This document shows positions 26,960 to 35,287 of a DNA stretch of 64,000 nucleotides, piece by piece. The translations under genes were made by a program, and so were the position numbers. The notes below the pieces were generated by a model, which saw nothing but the letters and a program-made list of their open reading frames with translations, was not told the origin of the DNA and ran no database searches. Position 1 is the stretch's first letter; every line of letters starts with the position of its first letter. Origin of the DNA: Flavobacteriaceae bacterium (lineage in GTDB: Bacteria > Bacteroidota > Bacteroidia > Flavobacteriales > Flavobacteriaceae); contig JAKIUU010000004.1 in the NCBI GenBank assembly GCA_021647405.1, positions 1 through 64,000 of the forward strand, given 5' to 3'.

Positions 26960-27090
26960 TGTCATTTCGACAGAGTTCCACCAGTTATGGAACGACGAGC
27001 CTTCCTGACGGTAGGCATGGAATCTCTTAAATTAATTATTTAGACCTATTAAATACATAGTCAGGCTGAGCGTAGTCGAAGCCTCTTAAT
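26960..27090. repeat. Cluster of degenerate REP-like elements between pheT and pyrD
   Basis: The spacer holds fragments of repeats common in flavobacterial genomes: GTCATTTCGACAGAGTTCC, a partly palindromic GCCTTCCTGACGGTAGGC, GGAATCTCTTAAATTAATTA, and GTCAGGCTGAGCGTAGTCGA followed by AGCCTC. The last is a relative of the element read through inside purL. They look like worn non-autonomous elements or transcript-end structures, not genes. Confidence 0.6.
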
Positions 27091-27098
27091 AAGTTAAG

Positions 27099-28121
27099 AT
27101 GTACAAAACTATAATCCGTCCCATATTATTCTGCTTCCATCCAGAACTGATTCACCAAATTACTTTTGCAACACTTAAAATGTTGTTTAAAATTCCTGGT
27201 GTATTTAGTTTGGTTAAAAAACACTTTGGCGTAGCCGATAAAAAATTAGAGAAGACCTTTTTCGGATTAACTTTTAAAAATCCTGTGGGATTGGCAGCCG
27301 GATTTGATAAAAACGCGGTATTATTTGATGAACTTGGTGCCTTCGGATTCGGATTTGTAGAAATAGGCACAGTCACGCCAAAACCACAATCTGGGAATCC
27401 TAAAAGACGATTATTTCGATTAAAAAAAGACAAAGCTTTAATCAACCGTATGGGCTTTAACAATGATGGGGTAGCAGTGATAGCCGAACGTCTTAAACAG
27501 CGTAAAACAGCTGTTATTATTGGTGGTAATATTGGTAAGAATAAAGTGACTCCAAACGAAAAAGCGGTGGACGATTATCTTATTTGTTTTGACAAACTCT
27601 TTGATGTGGTCGATTATTTTGTGGTGAATGTCAGTTCGCCAAACACACCAAACTTACGTGATTTGCAAGACAAAAAACCGCTGACAGAAATATTACAGGC
27701 TTTACAAAATGCCAATAATGCCCAAACAAAACCAAAACCAATCCTGTTAAAAATAGCCCCCGATTTATCCGGTAGTCAGCTTTTAGATATTATCTCTATC
27801 GTCAAAACAACAAAAATTGCGGGCATTATTGCCACCAATACAACGCTTTCAAGAGATGGTTTACAATCGGATAACAAAAAAGAAACAGGCGGCTTAAGTG
27901 GCAAACCATTAACCAATCGGGCTACAGAAGTGATTCGCTTTTTAGCAGATAAATCCGATAAGGCTTTTCCGATTATTGGTGTGGGCGGTATTCATTCTCC
28001 AGAGGATGCCCAAGAAAAATTCAAAGCCGGTGCTGATTTAATACAACTTTATACAGGCTTTATTTACCAAGGGCCTAGTTTGGTTAAGCAAATAAATAAA
28101 GCCTTGCTACTTATAACCTGA
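27099..28121 (+). CDS. pyrD: Dihydroorotate dehydrogenase (quinone), class 2
   Basis: PyrD oxidises dihydroorotate to orotate in pyrimidine synthesis, passing electrons to quinone at the inner membrane. The 340-residue protein has the class 2 N-terminal amphipathic extension (residues 1-45), FGLTFKNPVGLAAGFDKNA, the GTVTPKPQSGNPKRRLFRL block, and the catalytic serine in NVSSPNTPNLRDLQ that marks class 2 enzymes (class 1 uses cysteine). The FMN-binding IIGVGGIHSPEDAQEKFKAG and QLYTGFIYQGPSLV lie near the C-terminus. Confidence 0.95.
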   Translation: MYKTIIRPILFCFHPELIHQITFATLKMLFKIPGVFSLVKKHFGVADKKLEKTFFGLTFKNPVGLAAGFDKNAVLFDELGAFGFGFVEIGTVTPKPQSGNPKRRLFRLKKDKALINRMGFNNDGVAVIAERLKQRKTAVIIGGNIGKNKVTPNEKAVDDYLICFDKLFDVVDYFVVNVSSPNTPNLRDLQDKKPLTEILQALQNANNAQTKPKPILLKIAPDLSGSQLLDIISIVKTTKIAGIIATNTTLSRDGLQSDNKKETGGLSGKPLTNRATEVIRFLADKSDKAFPIIGVGGIHSPEDAQEKFKAGADLIQLYTGFIYQGPSLVKQINKALLLIT

Positions 28122-28130
28122 GTTGTCGTT

Positions 28131-28733
28131 TTATATAGTAGCAGCCATCGATTTCATCACAAAATAAGCAACAGGTAATGAAATTAAAAAACCTATAAGC
28201 AAAGGTTGCCAAGAACTTTTAGTTTGGTAAGTGGTATCAGTATTCAACTCGGGTTTTATAAAGTATTGATAGAGCATATAAACGCCCAACAAACTTGTTA
28301 AAACACTTATTATTGGTGATGCTATTTTTAAAGCACCCATAAGATAAACTTGTAATAAAGAGTAAGCCAAACCAGATAAAATTACCGATCTTGACTTCGC
28401 CTTATTTTTAAGCTGAATAAGGTTTAAACCAATTAAAATACTGCTGGCAAATACCGAAAATAGCACACCAAATAACATGATAAAAATAAAACTATACAGT
28501 TCTATATTTTTGCTGTTGGTATTTTGTGTTTGTATTGGATTTTTAATTTCGCGTGCTTCGAGCTTTGCTTTTAAGCTGAGAATTTCAGGATTGCCAAAAC
28601 CGCGTTTTTCGAGCTCACAAAGGGCTGCCAAAACAGCTTCTTCTTGATAATCAGAATTATTATTGAAATAAGTTTTCAATTCCGATTCACTCATTTTTAT
28701 CATTTTACTAGAAAAGTAATTTTCGCTATCCAT
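28131..28733 (-). CDS. Uncharacterised membrane protein downstream of the CPBP protease
   Basis: I do not recognise this 200-residue protein. The N-terminal 60 residues are soluble and acidic (ESELKTYFNNNSDYQEEAVL, then LCELEKRGFGNPEILSLKAK), predicted helical, followed by about four hydrophobic segments (residues 78-195). It overlaps the CPBP-family gene by 8 bp, so it is translated from the same mRNA and may be a partner or substrate of that protease. A similar short helical N-terminus before membrane helices occurs in many small flavobacterial membrane proteins of unknown role. Confidence 0.7.
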   Translation of the reverse strand: MDSENYFSSKMIKMSESELKTYFNNNSDYQEEAVLAALCELEKRGFGNPEILSLKAKLEAREIKNPIQTQNTNSKNIELYSFIFIMLFGVLFSVFASSILIGLNLIQLKNKAKSRSVILSGLAYSLLQVYLMGALKIASPIISVLTSLLGVYMLYQYFIKPELNTDTTYQTKSSWQPLLIGFLISLPVAYFVMKSMAATI

Positions 28734-29571
28734 CTATAAGTTTCGTTTTTATATTATAATAATAAGCAATGCCAATAACACATATAACTTCGGCTATAAT
28801 TGATAGAATTGACCCCTCAAAACCAAATGTACCGCCGTTAAGAATATTATTTTCTGAGATGCTATGTACTACCAAAGAGTAGAAATCTTGACCACTTACA
28901 TTGAAGCCTAAAAGTGTTTGGAAAAGATTCCAACCCAAATGCAATCCAATGGGGAACCATAAATTTTTAGTGTAGATATATGAAATACCTAAAAGTAAAC
29001 CAGCTATAAATAAATTAATTAAACTAAATAAATCAACATTTGGATTTGCAGCATGCATCAGTGAAAAAATTAGAGAAGTAATGATTAATGCTACATATTT
29101 ATTAAAAGAATTCATAAAGTTTCTTAAAATATAACCCCTTACCAATGATTCTTCCATAATTGCAACCACTGTAAAAACCAATATTGATAGCAGTATTTCT
29201 TTTGGGTTAAATATTAATTTTTGAAAATGGATTTGATTTAAAAATATTAATATAAAATATCCTAAAACCATAATTAATGCGCCTAAGCCAATACCTACAA
29301 AAAATTCTTTTACTCTATCTTTTGTTTGAAATCCTAAATTTATAAAATCTTCTTTATCAATTTTTTTCATAAAAAGCCATAGTACAAATAAGGTTCCAAG
29401 TAAACCAAATATAGTCATTATTAAAGTTTGGCCCGATGAATTTTGTGCTTCTCTATTACTGATGTCAACACCTGCTATAATGGCACCTATTAATTGAAAT
29501 ATTGCCACAATAAAAAAATAAGGTAAGATTATTATTAAAACCCTTTGCCAACCTTTAAATTCACTTTTCAT
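28726..29571 (-). CDS. CPBP-family intramembrane glutamic protease (CAAX-like)
   Basis: This polytopic protein of 281 residues with about eight helices carries the ABI/CPBP motifs: EESLVRGYILRNF (EExxxR, motif 1), FSLMHAANPNVDLFSLINLF (FxxxH, motif 2) and LHLGWNLFQTLLG (HxxxN-like, motif 3). These form the active site of type II CAAX prenyl-protease-like enzymes; in bacteria many are linked to peptide processing or immunity, but substrates are rarely known. It is upstream of and overlaps the unknown membrane protein gene. No bacteriocin-like gene is beside it. Confidence 0.85.
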   Translation of the reverse strand: MKSEFKGWQRVLIIILPYFFIVAIFQLIGAIIAGVDISNREAQNSSGQTLIMTIFGLLGTLFVLWLFMKKIDKEDFINLGFQTKDRVKEFFVGIGLGALIMVLGYFILIFLNQIHFQKLIFNPKEILLSILVFTVVAIMEESLVRGYILRNFMNSFNKYVALIITSLIFSLMHAANPNVDLFSLINLFIAGLLLGISYIYTKNLWFPIGLHLGWNLFQTLLGFNVSGQDFYSLVVHSISENNILNGGTFGFEGSILSIIAEVICVIGIAYYYNIKTKLIDG

Positions 29572-29611
29572 TTTTATTTATTTTTAATACCAACACAAGA
29601 TACATCTTTTA

Positions 29612-32600
29612 TTAATGTTTTACTATCCAATTTTTGGCATTCACAAAAGCCTCTAACCACGGACTCACTTCATCATTCCTGTCTTGTGGATAATAAGGCC
29701 AATTCCATGGAAAAGTCGAACGTTCTAAATGTGGCATCATCACGGTATGACGACCGTCATCCGATGTTAGAATGGCCGAATTAAAATCTGAGCCATTTGG
29801 GTTAGCTGGATACGCTTCATAACCGTATTTTCCCACAATATTATAGCGATTTTCATCATAAGGGAAACTAAATTTCCCTTCGCCATGTGCGGCCCAAATA
29901 CCTAATGTGCTTCCAGCAAGGCTTTGTAGCATAACCGAATTATTGTCGAGTATTTCTACCGAGGTGAAATTACATTCAAATTTACCAGAATCGTTGTGTA
30001 ACATTTTCGATTTTTCTTGATGATTTGGTGTGATTAATCCCAATTCAATAAACAATTGGCAACCATTGCAGACACCTAGAGATAAAGTATCCTTTCTGGC
30101 AAAGAAGTCGTCTAATGCCTTTTTGGCTTTTGGATTGTACAAAAATGAGCCGGCCCATCCTTTGGCCGATCCCAGAACATCTGAATTTGAAAAACCGCCT
30201 ACAGCCACAATAAACTGAATATCTTCTAAAGTTTCACGACCGCTGATTAAATCGGTCATATGCACATCTTTAACATCAAAGCCAGCTAAGTGCATGGCAT
30301 AAGCCATTTCGCGCTCTGAATTGCTGCCTTTTTCACGAATAACAGCAGCCTTTGTCCGCACGTCTTTGCGAGGGAGCGTAGTGACCGAAGCAATCTCTTT
30401 ATTGCTAGTGGAGACCCTTCGACTGCGCTCAGGGTGACAATTCGTATTCGCAATGACATCTTTTAGCTTACCTGTAAATTCTTCTGGAAACTTAAATTTC
30501 AACGGCTGTTTTTTATAATTGTCAAAGCGTTCTTTAGCCTTGATTTTACCCGATTGGTGTTGGTCTAACAAATAAGAGGTTTCGTACCAAACATCGCGGT
30601 ATTGGGCAATATTAAAATTAAAATCTGACACATCATTTTTTATGTTTAAGTCAGCACTTTTTACAGCAGTTCCTATTTGTATAAAGTCAATGCCATTTGT
30701 TTTTAACAGACTTTCTAAGGTTTCAGATTGAAAGGTTTGTATCACCAAACCCGCATTTTCGGCAAACAGCATTTTAACACTGTCTTCCTCGTTTAAATCA
30801 GTCAAATCAATTTGTGCTCCTACATTTACATCGGCAAAACACATTTCTAACAAACAGGTCAATAAACCACCAGCCGACACGTCGTGTCCAGCGCTAATAA
30901 GCCCTTCGTTTATACAGGTTTGTACAGTATTAAAAGCCTTTTCAAAATAAACAGGATTTTTAATATCAGGCGTTTCATTACCAATTTTACCACATGATTG
31001 GGCAAAGCTCGAGCCCCCTAATTTAAAACGGTCTTGAGACAGGTTGATGTAATAGATTTTATTGCCCAAGTCTGTTTTTAAAATAGGTTCTACCACTTTC
31101 GTGATGTCTGAACAATGTGCTCCAGCTGATATGATTACCGTTCCGGGCGCCATCACTTGCCCGTCGGCATATTTTTGCGTCATTGACAGGGAATCTTTTC
31201 CTGTAGGGATGTTAATGCCCAAGTCAATGGCAAAATCAGAAACAGCTTTAACGGCTTTGTACAAACGCACATCTTCACCTTTGTTCCGACAAGGCCACAT
31301 CCAATTGGCAGAAAGCGACACTGCTTTTAAGCCACCTTTTAAAGGGGCCCAAATAATATTTGTTAGCGATTCTGCTATGGCGTTACGCGAACCCGCTTCA
31401 ACATCAACTAAAGCACTTAAAGGGGCGTGACCAATAGCGGTGGCCATACCATTTGTACCTTTGTAATCTAAAGCCATAACCCCCACATCATTTAAAGGCA
31501 ATTGTAGGCTGCCACAGGTTTGTTGCTTGGCAACTTTTCCTGTTACACAACGGTCTACTTTATTGGTCAACCAATCTTTACAAGCTACAGCCTCTAACTG
31601 CAAAACATTCTTTGTATAGGTGTGAATATCAGTTACTTGATATGATAAATAATTATAGCATCTCTCAACTGTAATGTCTTCCATTATGGTCTTTGGCGAG
31701 CTTCCAAACATATCGCTTAAAGCCAAGTCAATGGGATTTTTACCGTCTTTTTCTGATGTAAAAGTAAAACGTTTGTCTTCTGTTACTGTGCCCACTTCAT
31801 AAAATGGTGCCCGCTCACGGGCTGCTATTTCTTTAAATTTTTTGGCCTCTTTTTCAGATATCACTATACCCATACGTTCTTGCGACTCGTTACCTATTAT
31901 TTCCTTGGCAGATAGCGTTGGGTCGCCCAGAGGCAGTTTATCAATAGCAATAATTCCGCCTGCTTCTTCTACCAATTCTGAGAGACAATTTAAATGACCT
32001 CCAGCGCCGTGATCGTGGATAGACACAATGGGATTAATGTCACTTTCTACCATTGCTCTGATGGCGTTGGCAGCACGCTTTTGCATTTCTGGATTGGAGC
32101 GTTGTACCGCATTGAGTTCAAGTTGGTTGCTCATATCTCCTGTATTGGCAGATGATACAGCGGCTCCGCCCATACCAATACGGTAATTGTCGCCACCTAG
32201 AATTACAATTTTATCGCCCGCTTTGGGGCTGTCTTTTAAACTGTCTTGGGCTTTGCCAAAACCAATACCACCGGCTTGCATTATGACTTTATCGTAGCCT
32301 AATTTTCTGTCGTTTTCCTCATGTTCAAATGTCAAAAGCGAACCCGCAATTAAAGGTTGTCCGAATTTATTACCAAAATCAGAGGCTCCATTAGAAGCTT
32401 TTATCAATAGGTCAATAGGTGTTTGATAGAGCCAAGGACGTTCGACCATTGTTTCCCAAGTGCGTTTTTTTAAGCGCGAATAGGCCGTCATATAAACAGC
32501 TGTTCCTGCTAAGGGTAAGGAACCTTTGCCGCCGGCCAAACGGTCACGGATTTCACCACCCGAACCCGTAGCGGCGCCGTTAAAGGGCTCAACAGTTGTG

Positions 32601-33349
32601 GGGAAATTATGTGTTTCCGCTTTAAGCGATAAGACGCTGTCTATTTCTTTGGTGGTGTAAAAATCGGGTTTATCGGCAGATTTTGGCGCCCATTGCTCAA
32701 TTTTTGGTCCTTTTACAAAAGCCACATTGTCTTTGTAGGCCGAAACAATGTCATTAGGATGGGTTTTAGAAGTCTTTTTTATGAGTTTAAACAACGATGT
32801 GGGCATGGTTTTTCCGTCTAAAATAAAGATACCGTTAAATATTTTATGACGGCAATGCTCTGAGTTGATTTGCGAAAAACCAAAAACTTCAGAATCGGTC
32901 AAATTGCGTTTTAATTTTTTGGCAAGCTCTTTTAAATAATCTATTTCTTCGGTACTTAAGGCCAAACCTTCTTGTTGGTTATAAGCTTCTAAGTCGGTTA
33001 TTTCTAAAATGGGTTTGGGTTGTGTGTCAATGGTAAAAATAGCCTGATTCAACAGGGTGTATTTGGCTTGAAGCATGGGGTCAAAATCTGTAAAAGCGGC
33101 ATCCACTTTTACAAACTGTTCTATACGTTCTATGCCACTTAGACTCATATTTTGGGTAATTTCAACAGCATTGGTACTCCACGGGGTAACCATTTCGGCA
33201 CGTGGCCCTATAAAAGTGCCTGAGAGCGCATCTGTTTCTAAGTATTCTGCATCGCCAAAAAGCCAAGAAAGTTTGGCGGTATTTTCGGGCGATTGTGGAG
33301 TGCTTTTTACAGCAAAATAGCCATTTTGTTTATTGAAAAATAAGATCAT
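29612..33349 (-). CDS. purL: Phosphoribosylformylglycinamidine synthase, single-chain
   Basis: PurL makes FGAM from FGAR, glutamine and ATP in purine synthesis. The 1245-residue chain is the large single-chain type: N-terminal PurS-like domain, the linker with EHCRHKIFNG, two AIRS-like halves (KAETHNFPTTVEPFNGAATG with the substrate His, IHDHGAGGHLNCLSELVEEA, GKDSLSMTQKYADGQV), and a C-terminal class I glutaminase domain (about 997-1245) with KAAVIREKGSNSEREMAYAM, the nucleophile in LGVCNGCQLFIEL and AAHGEGKFSF. Oddity: about 32 residues (965-996) in the linker before the glutaminase domain are encoded by an inserted repeat element and read CHPERSRRV; they are unlike family sequence but keep the frame, so the enzyme is probably active. 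Confidence 0.96.
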   Translation of the reverse strand: MILFFNKQNGYFAVKSTPQSPENTAKLSWLFGDAEYLETDALSGTFIGPRAEMVTPWSTNAVEITQNMSLSGIERIEQFVKVDAAFTDFDPMLQAKYTLLNQAIFTIDTQPKPILEITDLEAYNQQEGLALSTEEIDYLKELAKKLKRNLTDSEVFGFSQINSEHCRHKIFNGIFILDGKTMPTSLFKLIKKTSKTHPNDIVSAYKDNVAFVKGPKIEQWAPKSADKPDFYTTKEIDSVLSLKAETHNFPTTVEPFNGAATGSGGEIRDRLAGGKGSLPLAGTAVYMTAYSRLKKRTWETMVERPWLYQTPIDLLIKASNGASDFGNKFGQPLIAGSLLTFEHEENDRKLGYDKVIMQAGGIGFGKAQDSLKDSPKAGDKIVILGGDNYRIGMGGAAVSSANTGDMSNQLELNAVQRSNPEMQKRAANAIRAMVESDINPIVSIHDHGAGGHLNCLSELVEEAGGIIAIDKLPLGDPTLSAKEIIGNESQERMGIVISEKEAKKFKEIAARERAPFYEVGTVTEDKRFTFTSEKDGKNPIDLALSDMFGSSPKTIMEDITVERCYNYLSYQVTDIHTYTKNVLQLEAVACKDWLTNKVDRCVTGKVAKQQTCGSLQLPLNDVGVMALDYKGTNGMATAIGHAPLSALVDVEAGSRNAIAESLTNIIWAPLKGGLKAVSLSANWMWPCRNKGEDVRLYKAVKAVSDFAIDLGINIPTGKDSLSMTQKYADGQVMAPGTVIISAGAHCSDITKVVEPILKTDLGNKIYYINLSQDRFKLGGSSFAQSCGKIGNETPDIKNPVYFEKAFNTVQTCINEGLISAGHDVSAGGLLTCLLEMCFADVNVGAQIDLTDLNEEDSVKMLFAENAGLVIQTFQSETLESLLKTNGIDFIQIGTAVKSADLNIKNDVSDFNFNIAQYRDVWYETSYLLDQHQSGKIKAKERFDNYKKQPLKFKFPEEFTGKLKDVIANTNCHPERSRRVSTSNKEIASVTTLPRKDVRTKAAVIREKGSNSEREMAYAMHLAGFDVKDVHMTDLISGRETLEDIQFIVAVGGFSNSDVLGSAKGWAGSFLYNPKAKKALDDFFARKDTLSLGVCNGCQLFIELGLITPNHQEKSKMLHNDSGKFECNFTSVEILDNNSVMLQSLAGSTLGIWAAHGEGKFSFPYDENRYNIVGKYGYEAYPANPNGSDFNSAILTSDDGRHTVMMPHLERSTFPWNWPYYPQDRNDEVSPWLEAFVNAKNWIVKH
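30362..30457. repeat. 96-bp palindromic repeat element inserted in frame within purL
   Basis: Terminal inverted repeats GTCTTTGCGA (30362-30371) and TCGCAATGAC (30448-30457) match at 9 of 10 positions. Inside are two known flavobacterial repeat cores: GCGAGGGAGCGTAGTGACCG with AAGCAATCTC, and CCTTCGACTGCGCTCAGGGT. The length, 96 bp, is a multiple of three and no stop occurs in the purL frame. Confidence 0.75.
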
Positions 33350-33540
33350 TGTATATTAGTCTTAGGTTTGAGCTTTGTCGCAAATTTATTACAATGAATT
33401 GTAAGGGTATATTAATTGTTGATAAGAAATGGAAAATAAAATGACGTTTAGATTGATGCGATGACTCACACCTAAATTGAGCGATTATAAAACAATTAAG
33501 TTCTATGGCATTGTTTAGCGACTATCATTGTTACTTTTAC

Positions 33541-34219
33541 TTATTTTTTAAATCTTTTTATTTCATTATCAAAATCAGAGAGGTATTGTCTGTCCTGTGA
33601 GATACGATAAGTTTTATAAGCCTTAGCAGCATTTTCTAAGGCTTCGGTATGTGATATTTTACCACCGTGGCTTAACAGGTCATACCGATTAATTTTTAAG
33701 AAAGAATCTAAAATATCTACCCATTCTTGCATTTTCATTGGTATGTTGCGTTCAGCTTGCAATTCAGAAAAGTTTAAATACAATTCAACCAATCTATTTA
33801 GTTCAGATATTTCTTTTTTTGATAAATAATTTTTTGCAATAGTCACGTCAGATTTTAAAATTTTCCCTTTAGGGGCGTTTTTCCAAGTACTTAATCCCAT
33901 GTATGTTTTTTGGCATCAGCCCGATGGACAATAATTTCTGAAGCTGTATTTCCTGTAATAGCCCAATGTAGTTTGTTTTGTACTGTTTTATAAAAGTTAC
34001 GTGTTGTATCTGATTTAGGATTATAATCAACACTACATTGCGCATAGATATCTGTAATTTTTTGATAAAAGCGCCTTTCAGAAGTTATGATTTTTCTTTT
34101 AATTCATTTTCTAAGAAAATATTTTTTAAATGCTCACTAATAGTTGCTTTAGACTTTCCAAATAATTCTCCAATAGATTTTTGTGTCAACCAAATGGTTT
34201 CGTTTTCTAAATATTTAGG
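33541..34219 (-). pseudogene. Decayed RhuM-family (virulence RhuM/Fic-associated) gene
   Basis: Three pieces of a RhuM-family protein lie in order on the minus strand. Bases about 34219-34090 encode YLENETIWLTQKSIGELFGK and on to NELKEKS before a stop; in another frame 34080-33901 encode RRFYQKITDIYAQCSVDYNP through HRADAKKHTWD before a stop; the last open frame, 33900-33541 (119 codons), begins MGLSTWKNAPKGKILKSDVT and ends the protein. Compared with the roughly 330-residue family pattern I recall, about 100-130 residues between pieces one and two are deleted, a frameshift separates pieces two and three, and the N-terminus is cut. The first piece is the DNA-binding helix-turn-helix part. A promoterless remnant divergent from the his operon; non-functional with high likelihood. 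Confidence 0.85.
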
Positions 34220-34243
34220 TCTAAAAAAAATCTAAAAAAAATC

Positions 34244-34272
34244 TTGTCAATAAAATAAAACCTATATATTTG
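34244..34272 (+). promoter_or_regulatory. Promoter of the his operon
   Basis: TTG at 34244-34246, 18-nt spacer, then TATATTTG at 34265-34272, an exact TAnnTTTG -7 element. Transcription would start near 34279, just before the leader-peptide ATG at 34291. It sits immediately beyond the cut end of the rhuM remnant. Confidence 0.75.
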
Positions 34273-34290
34273 CCTCTCAAAATAAAAGGA

Positions 34291-34353
34291 ATGTTTAATT
34301 TTTTACATCACCGCCATCATTTACAAACAAACGGTAATAATCGGGTGTCATGA
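34291..34353 (+). CDS. hisL: his operon leader peptide
   Basis: A 20-codon frame starting ATG after AAAAGGA reads MFNFLHHRHHLQTNGNNRVS and stops at TGA (34351-34353). Four histidine codons in a run of five, placed between a strong promoter and a terminator ahead of hisG, are the hallmark of leader-peptide attenuation: shortage of charged tRNA-His stalls the ribosome on the run and lets the operon be read. It is far too short for standard gene calling. I assign hisL by role, not by homology to the enterobacterial peptide. Confidence 0.85.
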   Translation: MFNFLHHRHHLQTNGNNRVS

Positions 34354-34390
34354 TGCTGTATTAATTTAAATTTTAAAATATAATATAAAG

Positions 34391-34416
34391 CTCGCCTGAT
34401 AGGTGGGTTTTTTTTT
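34391..34416 (+). terminator. his attenuator terminator
   Basis: CTCGCCT (34391-34397) and AGGTGGG (34401-34407) pair over 7 bp with two G-U pairs around a GAT loop and run into nine T (34408-34416), 11 bp before the hisG ATG. CGGGTG at 34342-34347, near the end of the leader frame, can pair with CGCCTG (34393-34398) to form a competing antiterminator. CATCAT of the His codons can pair with ATGATG at 34349-34354 to form a protector. This is the classical three-state layout, inferred by eye. Confidence 0.72.
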
Positions 34417-34426
34417 GTTAAAAACT

Positions 34427-35287
34427 ATGGAAAGAAAAATAAAGATTGCAGTACAAAAATCGGGAAGATTAAATGCAGATTCTCTTAAATTATTAAAAGA
34501 TTGTGGTATTTCTATTGATAATGGTAAAGACCAACTAAAAGCATCGGCTAGCAATTTTCCGTTAGAAGTTTTGTACTTACGAAATGGAGATATACCCCAA
34601 TACCTGAGAGATGGGGTGGTTGATATTGCCATTATTGGTGAAAATGTTCTCATTGAAAAAGGGGCTGATATTGCTATTGCTGAGAAGTTAGGGTTTTCTA
34701 AATGCAGAGTCTCTTTGGCAGTTCCAAAAGATGTTAGCTATAAAACTATTAAAGACTTGGATGGTGCTAAAATTGCAACTTCATATCCCAATACGGTCAA
34801 AGAATATTTTAAAAAATTTGGTATTATTCCCGATGTCCATATTATTAGTGGCTCGGTAGAAATTGCCCCCAATATTGGTTTATCTGATGCCATTTGCGAT
34901 ATTGTTTCGAGTGGAAGTACATTGTTTAAAAACAATTTGAAAGAAGTAGAAGTCATGTTAAAAAGTGAGGCTGTTTTAGCTGTATCGCCAACTATTAATA
35001 CTGAAAACAAAAAGATTTTAGACAAACTTCAGTTTAGAATTCAAGCAGTTCTAAAAGCACGAGAATCGAAATACATTTTAATGAATGCGCCCAACGATAA
35101 AATTGAAACCATTATAAAATTGTTGCCAGGAATGAGAAGCCCAACGGTTTTACCCTTAGCGGAAGAGGGTTGGAGTTCAATTCATACTGTAATTGAAAAA
35201 GGATCGTTTTGGGAGGTGCTAGATAAATTAAAAGAAAATGGCGCAGAGGGCTTACTTGTTATTCCAATTGAAAAAATGGTATTGTAA
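34427..35287 (+). CDS. hisG: ATP phosphoribosyltransferase, long form
   Basis: HisG commits ATP and PRPP to histidine synthesis. The start at 34427 gives MERKIKIAVQKSGRLNADSL, the family N-terminus; an in-frame ATG at 34403 lies inside the attenuator stem and is rejected. The 286 residues include DGVVDIAIIGENVLIEKGAD and SGSVEIAPNIGLSDAICDIV (catalytic domain) and the C-terminal regulatory domain with GMRSPTVLPL, so it is the hexameric, histidine-inhibited long form that does not need HisZ. First structural gene of the operon; hisD begins right after its stop codon. Confidence 0.96.
   Translation: MERKIKIAVQKSGRLNADSLKLLKDCGISIDNGKDQLKASASNFPLEVLYLRNGDIPQYLRDGVVDIAIIGENVLIEKGADIAIAEKLGFSKCRVSLAVPKDVSYKTIKDLDGAKIATSYPNTVKEYFKKFGIIPDVHIISGSVEIAPNIGLSDAICDIVSSGSTLFKNNLKEVEVMLKSEAVLAVSPTINTENKKILDKLQFRIQAVLKARESKYILMNAPNDKIETIIKLLPGMRSPTVLPLAEEGWSSIHTVIEKGSFWEVLDKLKENGAEGLLVIPIEKMVL

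Noticed and set aside
33381..33388. Minus-strand TAAATTTG as the purL promoter
   Set aside because: The -7 match is exact, but no -33 TTG lies at an acceptable distance, so it was not listed as a promoter.
34403..34426. Upstream ATG extending hisG by 8 residues
   Set aside because: It lies inside the attenuator stem and T-run; the protein from 34427 matches the HisG N-terminus.
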